The notes below the pieces were generated by a model that was given only the letters and a program-made list of their open reading frames with translations, was not told the origin of the DNA and did not search any database. Of a stretch of DNA of 64,000 bases, positions 59,690 through 64,000 are shown in pieces; the stretch's first letter is position 1; every line of letters starts with the position of its first letter. Where the stretch lies: contig NZ_JBHOQV010000150.1 of the NCBI RefSeq assembly GCF_042408735.1, forward strand, positions 1-64,000. Direction: 5' to 3'. Both the position numbers and the translations under genes were made by a program. Origin of the DNA: Thermogemmatispora sp042408735. GTDB taxonomy: Bacteria > Chloroflexota > Ktedonobacteria > Ktedonobacterales > Ktedonobacteraceae.

Positions 59690-62065
59690 CTAGGCCGTGG
59701 CCAGCCCTTTCTCCTTGAGAATGGCCCAGACCTTCCAGGGGGTAATGGGAATGTCGATGTGACGTACACCAACGTGTGCCAGGGCATCGACGACAGCGTT
59801 GGCGATGGCCTGGGGGGCCCCAACGGTCGGCGACTCCCCCACTCCCTTGGCTCCGATAGGATGATGGGGTGAGGGGGTAACCGTGCGCTCCGTCTCCCAA
59901 CGCGGCGTCTCCATCGCGGTGGGGATCAGGTAGTCCTGGAAATTGCTTCCCAGAACATTGCCATTCTCATCGTAAGCCAGTTGCTCGTAGAGAGCCGGCG
60001 CCAGCCCCTGCGTCAAGCCACCATGGATCTGCCCTTCGACAATCATCGGGTTGATGACCGTGCCGCAATCGTCGACGGCCAGGAAGCGGCGAATGTGCAC
60101 TTCGCCGGTACCGCGATCGATGTCAACAACGCAGATGTAGCTGCCGAAGGGATAGGTCAGATTGGGCGGATCATAATAGTTGACGGCCTCCAGGCCCGGC
60201 TCCAGATAGGGCGGGCAATTGGTGTAGGCGGCAAAGGCAATCTCCTGGATGGTTTTGCCCTTGCCCGGGCTGCCTCGCACATAGAAGCGGCCCGGCTCCC
60301 ACTCCAGATCTTCCTCGCCTACTTCGAGCAGGTAGGCGGCGATCTTGCGGGCCTTATCCCGGATCTTGCGCGCGGCCACGGCGGTAGCGGCCCCACCGAC
60401 GGGCGTGCTGCGGCTGGCATAGGTGCCCAGGCCGTAGGGAGCGGTGTCGGTATCTCCGTGCTCGACGTCGACGTCGTCGGGCGAGATGCCCAGCTCGGCC
60501 GCGATAATCTGGGCAAAGGTTGTCTCGTGACCCTGACCCTGGGTCTGAACCCCGATGCGGGCCAGAACCTTGCCGGTAGGATGGACGCGGATCTCGCAGC
60601 TATCAAACATCTGGATGCCAGCGATGTCGAAGTGCTTACCGGGACCAGCGCCGACGATCTCGGTGAAGGAGGAGATACCGATCCCCATTAGCTCTCCACG
60701 GGCCCGCTTCTCGGCCTGCTCACGCCTCAGTTCCTCATAGCCGATCTTCTCCATGGCCAGGCGCAAAGCCCGCTCGTAGTTGCCGCTATCGTAGGTCCAG
60801 CCCAGGGCCGAGCGATAGGGGAAAGCTTCGGGCTTGATGAAGTTCTGCAGGCGAATCTCGGCTGGATCTTTGCCGGCCTCGCGCGCCAGGGTATCCATCA
60901 TGCGCTCGATCAGATAGGAGGCCTCGGTGACGCGGAAGGAACAGCGGTAGGCGATGCCGCCGGGGGCCTTGTTGGTGTGCACGGCATCGACGGCGACATG
61001 GGCGTGCTTGAAGTCATAGGAGCCGGTGCAGATATGGAAGAGGCCGGCGGGAAACCTGGTCGGCTGGGCCGCCGCATCGAAGGCTCCGTGGTCGGCCAGC
61101 GTATAGACACGCAGGGCCTTGACGGTGCCATCCTTATCGGCGGCAATCTCGGCGTGAATGTGATAGTCGCGCGCGAAGCCGGTACTGGTCAGGTTCTCGG
61201 TGCGGTCCTCGATCCATTTGACTGGCCTGCCGGTCTTGAGGGCGGCCACTACGGCACAGACGTAGCCAGGATAGACGGGGACCTTATTGCCGAAGCCACC
61301 GCCGACATCGGGCGAGATGATGCGGATGCGATGCTCGGGCAGGCCGGAGACGATGGCGAAGAGGGTACGATGGGCGTGCGGCGCCTGCGAGGTCATCCAG
61401 ACGGTGAGTTTGCCGGTGGCCGTGTTGTAGTCGGCCACGCAGCCGCAGGTCTCGATGGGCGCCGGATGGATGCGCGGAACGTACATGTCCTGACGCACGA
61501 CGATGCCATTCCGCTCAGCCTCGGCAAAAGCGGCATCGGTGGCAGCGCGGTCGCCGGTCTCCCAGTGGTAGATCTGGTTCGTCGGCTGGCGATCCTTCTT
61601 GTCGGGACGCAGCAGAGGAGCGTCGGGCGCCAGGGCCTTGTGAGGATCGACGACAACGGGCAGCGGCTCGTAGTCGACCTCGACGGCGGCCACTCCATCG
61701 GCGGCAGCGTAGCGGCTCTCGGCCACGACAAAGGCCACCTCTTGCATCTGGTAGAGGACGCGATCGACGGCCAGCACGGCCTCGCTATCGCCGGACAAGG
61801 TCGGCATCCAGGCCAGGCCGGCGGCCTCCAGGTCCTTGCCGGTGATGATTGCCACCACACCCGGCACCTGCAGGGCCTTGCTGGTGTCGATGCCTTTGAT
61901 GAGGGCATGGGCATAGGGGCTGCGCACGATATCGCCGTAGAGCATGCCCGGTAGCTGGATGTCGTCGACGTAGTTGCCTTTCCCCCGAATAAAGCGGGCG
62001 TCCTCCTTGCGCTTGTAAGGCTCTCCCAGACCGTGTAGCTGCGGTCCACCTGTGGTAGTTGTCAT
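59690..62065 (-). CDS. coxL: Aerobic CO dehydrogenase large subunit, form I
   Basis: A 791-residue molybdopterin-binding subunit. The form I active-site loop AYRCSFR lies at residues 372-378, with C375 as the copper-bridging cysteine. Other marks are GEPYKRKEDARFIRGKGNYV at the start, DVGGGFGNKVPVYPGYV, QTQGQGHETTFAQI and GAKGVGESPTVGAP. It catalyses CO + H2O to CO2 with the Mo-Cu centre, passing electrons through CoxS and CoxM. GGAGGTGA lies just upstream of the ATG, and the coxS stop is two bases before it. The order is M-S-L as in Oligotropha. Confidence 0.96.
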   Translation of the reverse strand: MTTTTGGPQLHGLGEPYKRKEDARFIRGKGNYVDDIQLPGMLYGDIVRSPYAHALIKGIDTSKALQVPGVVAIITGKDLEAAGLAWMPTLSGDSEAVLAVDRVLYQMQEVAFVVAESRYAAADGVAAVEVDYEPLPVVVDPHKALAPDAPLLRPDKKDRQPTNQIYHWETGDRAATDAAFAEAERNGIVVRQDMYVPRIHPAPIETCGCVADYNTATGKLTVWMTSQAPHAHRTLFAIVSGLPEHRIRIISPDVGGGFGNKVPVYPGYVCAVVAALKTGRPVKWIEDRTENLTSTGFARDYHIHAEIAADKDGTVKALRVYTLADHGAFDAAAQPTRFPAGLFHICTGSYDFKHAHVAVDAVHTNKAPGGIAYRCSFRVTEASYLIERMMDTLAREAGKDPAEIRLQNFIKPEAFPYRSALGWTYDSGNYERALRLAMEKIGYEELRREQAEKRARGELMGIGISSFTEIVGAGPGKHFDIAGIQMFDSCEIRVHPTGKVLARIGVQTQGQGHETTFAQIIAAELGISPDDVDVEHGDTDTAPYGLGTYASRSTPVGGAATAVAARKIRDKARKIAAYLLEVGEEDLEWEPGRFYVRGSPGKGKTIQEIAFAAYTNCPPYLEPGLEAVNYYDPPNLTYPFGSYICVVDIDRGTGEVHIRRFLAVDDCGTVINPMIVEGQIHGGLTQGLAPALYEQLAYDENGNVLGSNFQDYLIPTAMETPRWETERTVTPSPHHPIGAKGVGESPTVGAPQAIANAVVDALAHVGVRHIDIPITPWKVWAILKEKGLATA

Positions 62066-62067
62066 CG

Positions 62068-62586
62068 CTATTCACCTCCGCCGCCGCTGCCGGCGGGTAC
62101 CTGCTCTGGCTCTGGCTCGCGCATCTTCTGCGCGGCGTACTGGATAGCCTTGACGATGTTGACATAACCTGTGCAGCGGCAGAGATTGCCCGAGATGCCT
62201 TCACGAATCTCCTGCTCGCTGGGATTGGGATTGCGTTTGAGCAGGGCCAGGGCGGCCATCATCATGCCCGGCGTGCAGTAGCCGCACTGCAGGGCATGCT
62301 CGACATGGAAGCCTTCTTGAAGGGGATGCAGCTTCCCAGCCTGCTCCAGGCCCTCGACGGTCAGCAGCTCGCGCCCGTCGGCCTGGACGGCGAGCATGGT
62401 GCAGGACTTGACGGCCTTGCCATCGACGAGAATGGTACAGGCACCGCAGGAAGAGGTATCGCAGCCGATGTGCGTGCCGGTGAGGCGCAGGCCGTCGCGC
62501 AACCAGTGCACCAGCAGGGTACGCGCCTCGACGTCGCCCTCGTAGAGCTTGCCATTGATGGTAACCCGAATATGATGGATGCTCAT
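62068..62586 (-). CDS. coxS: Aerobic CO dehydrogenase small [2Fe-2S] subunit
   Basis: A 172-residue iron-sulfur subunit. The plant-type cluster ligands are in CDTSSCGACTILVDGKAVKSC (written here as C-x5-C-x2-C...C), and the second cluster in CGYCTPGMM and CRCTGYVNI. It relays electrons from the Mo-Cu site of CoxL to the flavin of CoxM. AGGAGGT lies eight bases before the ATG, overlapping the end of coxM. The tail is Glu/Pro/Gly-rich. Confidence 0.96.
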   Translation of the reverse strand: MSIHHIRVTINGKLYEGDVEARTLLVHWLRDGLRLTGTHIGCDTSSCGACTILVDGKAVKSCTMLAVQADGRELLTVEGLEQAGKLHPLQEGFHVEHALQCGYCTPGMMMAALALLKRNPNPSEQEIREGISGNLCRCTGYVNIVKAIQYAAQKMREPEPEQVPAGSGGGGE

Positions 62587-62588
62587 GG

Positions 62589-63467
62589 CTAGGCACCTCC
62601 TGTGGCACGGCTGCGTGCCTGACGCAGGGCACGCACGGTAAGCGTCTGCACCATCGCACGCTTGTAGTCGGCAGGACCCCGCAGGTCGCTGACCGGCTGA
62701 GCCTCCGCGGCCGCCTGCTCGGCGGCCCGGGCAATGACGGCCTCGTCGAGAGTACTGCCCAGCAGGATCTGCTCGGCGGCGCGTGCCTTGATGGGGGTCG
62801 GGCCTACGTTGGTGAGTCCCAAACCGGCATAGGTGACGCGCCCGGCCTCGTCAAGGACCACATAGGCGGCTACCCCGGCGATGGCGTAGTCGCCAACCTT
62901 GCGCTCCAGTTTCAAATAGGCACCGCCGCTGCGCCCGGTGGGGGCAGGTACGCGGATCTCGGTCAGCAGCTCGTTGGGCTGCAGCGTGGTCTCAAAGCTG
63001 CTGTCGGTAAAGAACTGCTCGATCGGGATGAGGCGCTGACCACTGGGTCCGGTGGCCACAAGCTCGGCCCCCAGGGCGAGCATCGTCGCCGGGTGGTCGT
63101 TGGCCGGGTCGGCATGGGCCAGATTGCCCCCAACGGTGGCCCAATTGCGCACGACGGGATCGGCGATGACGCGCGCGGTATCGGCCAGAATGGGATAGCG
63201 CCGGCGAATGAGATCGGCAGCCTCTAGCTCGGCTTCGCGCGTCAAGGCTCCAATGTGCAGGGTACCGTCAGCCTCCTGGATGTACTCCAGGTCGCGCAGG
63301 CGGTTGATGTCCACCAGTACGGCGGGGGAGGCGAGGCGGAAGCGCAGGAGGGGAATGAGACTGTGCCCACCCGCGAGCACCTTGGCATCGGCGCCGTGCC
63401 GGTCCAATAGGGCGATGGCTTCAGCAACACTGCCGGCCACCTGGTAGTCAAAAGGACCAGGGATCAA
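62589..63467 (-). CDS. coxM: Aerobic CO dehydrogenase medium FAD-binding subunit
   Basis: A 292-residue flavoprotein of the CoxM/XdhB family. N-terminal FAD motif AKVLAGGHSLIPLLRFRLASP; second motif RNWATVGGNLAHADPANDHPA; C-terminal domain with LKLERKVGDYAIAGVAAYVVL. The start is TTG at 63467, six bases after an ideal GGAGGTGAT. First gene of the cox operon. Confidence 0.95.
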   Translation of the reverse strand: MIPGPFDYQVAGSVAEAIALLDRHGADAKVLAGGHSLIPLLRFRLASPAVLVDINRLRDLEYIQEADGTLHIGALTREAELEAADLIRRRYPILADTARVIADPVVRNWATVGGNLAHADPANDHPATMLALGAELVATGPSGQRLIPIEQFFTDSSFETTLQPNELLTEIRVPAPTGRSGGAYLKLERKVGDYAIAGVAAYVVLDEAGRVTYAGLGLTNVGPTPIKARAAEQILLGSTLDEAVIARAAEQAAAEAQPVSDLRGPADYKRAMVQTLTVRALRQARSRATGGA

Positions 63468-63731
63468 GGGAAGATCACCTCCGTTTCGTCACTGGCAGCC
63501 TGAATAGACAAGCAAGGAGCCAGCACGGCCCGAGTAGACAGGCTGGCCTTCGGCTCTTTTCCCATGCTTGCCTTGCCGGAAGAACAGAGTTGTAGCAGAG
63601 CGCTGGCACGTGGTTACGATGGTGCTGCTCTCAGTATAGCCAGTGAGGGGAGCAAGGTGTTACCCCCGAAGGAAGGGTCTTGTTCCCCCCCCTTTGGAGG
63701 GGGAAGTTGACAGGTGAGCAGGGCCGCTCGC

Positions 63732-64000
63732 TCAGAGCCAGCCCTGCTTGACGGCGACCATCACGGCCTCGGTACGGTTCTTGACTCCCAGGCGATGAAG
63801 GATCTCCTGAACGTAGCTCTTGACCGTGTTTTCGCTGAGGTAGAGCTTGGCGGCGATCTCGCGGCTGGAAAGGCCCTGGGCGATGAGGCGCAGAATGACC
63901 AGTTGCTGGGCGCTCAGCGGCTCCGGTGCCGGTTCCTGGCGTACCGACGTCCGGCGCAGGTGGGCCAGCACAGCTACTGCCGCCTTGGGGTCAATGGCCG
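63732..64000 (-). CDS. LuxR-type regulator, C-terminal DNA-binding part (truncated by window edge)
   Basis: The frame is open to the right edge. The visible 89 residues are a helix linker followed by a GerE/LuxR helix-turn-helix: LSAQQLVILRLIAQGLSSREIAAKL then YLSENTVKSYVQEILHRLGV, KNRTEAVMVAVKQGWL. It is probably the output domain of a response regulator or MalT-type activator; the N-terminal part lies outside. Its position just upstream of coxM in the same direction makes it a candidate cox regulator. Confidence 0.85.
   Translation of the reverse strand, partial: AIDPKAAVAVLAHLRRTSVRQEPAPEPLSAQQLVILRLIAQGLSSREIAAKLYLSENTVKSYVQEILHRLGVKNRTEAVMVAVKQGWL

Noticed and set aside
63680..63712. 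C-run/G-run hairpin as terminator of the LuxR-type gene
   Set aside because: The stem is a simple homopolymer pairing without a T-run; not distinguishable from base-composition chance.

Overview
The window reads like the chromosome of a high-GC, probably thermophilic, aerobic member of the Chloroflexota, most like Ktedonobacteria (Thermogemmatispora-type). This is an inference from gene content: form I CO dehydrogenase, GH92 mannosidase, Tat-type lipoprotein substrate-binding proteins, a long Argonaute, and GC-rich genes with AT-rich promoter islands. No rRNA, tRNA, CRISPR array or complete insertion sequence was seen.

Layout. (1) 1-640: the 3' part of a class I methyltransferase whose paralogue lies at 16890-17774. 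(2) 727-16846: a sugar locus with a MalFG-type ABC transporter and binding protein, an RbsABC-type ABC transporter, a ROK regulator with its own promoter and operator, a secreted GH92 alpha-mannosidase, and divergently iolB-like and xylB-like genes. The divergent genes are driven from a region carrying a 21-bp inverted repeat whose arms include both -35 boxes. (3) 18004-32123: a catabolic locus with a zinc alcohol dehydrogenase, a complete branched-chain-type (Liv) ABC transporter, 2-oxoacid dehydrogenase E1 alpha, E1 beta and E2, an unusual M24 peptidase-fold protein between E2 and E1 beta, a FadR-type GntR regulator with a clear palindromic operator, and a divergent 3-hydroxyisobutyrate-dehydrogenase-like gene. 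No E3 gene is present. (4) 32297-40007: a cation/proton antiporter, a phosphoesterase-HhH-RNase H fusion, a small Moco-fold protein, an AT/GC mosaic orphan gene, and a FrnE-type DsbA / DoxX / HxlR group that looks like a thiol-stress module. (5) 40008-47020: the most unusual part. It holds a tnpB relic that keeps an omega-RNA-like end hairpin, a SHOCT protein with a natural His6 start, a proline-rich membrane protein, a long prokaryotic Argonaute with intact MID and PIWI signatures, and a WD40 protein. (6) 47533-56475: a cyclodeaminase-family gene plus folD, a single-domain globin, an orphan phage-tail-like protein, LysR with a DJ-1/PfpI protein, and two membrane proteins. (7) 56604-64000: a second tnpB relic, a methyltransferase, and an aerobic CO dehydrogenase operon coxM-coxS-coxL-XdhC/YHS-coxG, with a LuxR-type regulator entering from the right edge.

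Start codons were adjusted wherever a Shine-Dalgarno sequence clearly favoured an internal start; these choices are given in each entry. All functional statements rest on motif reading by eye; no database search was run.
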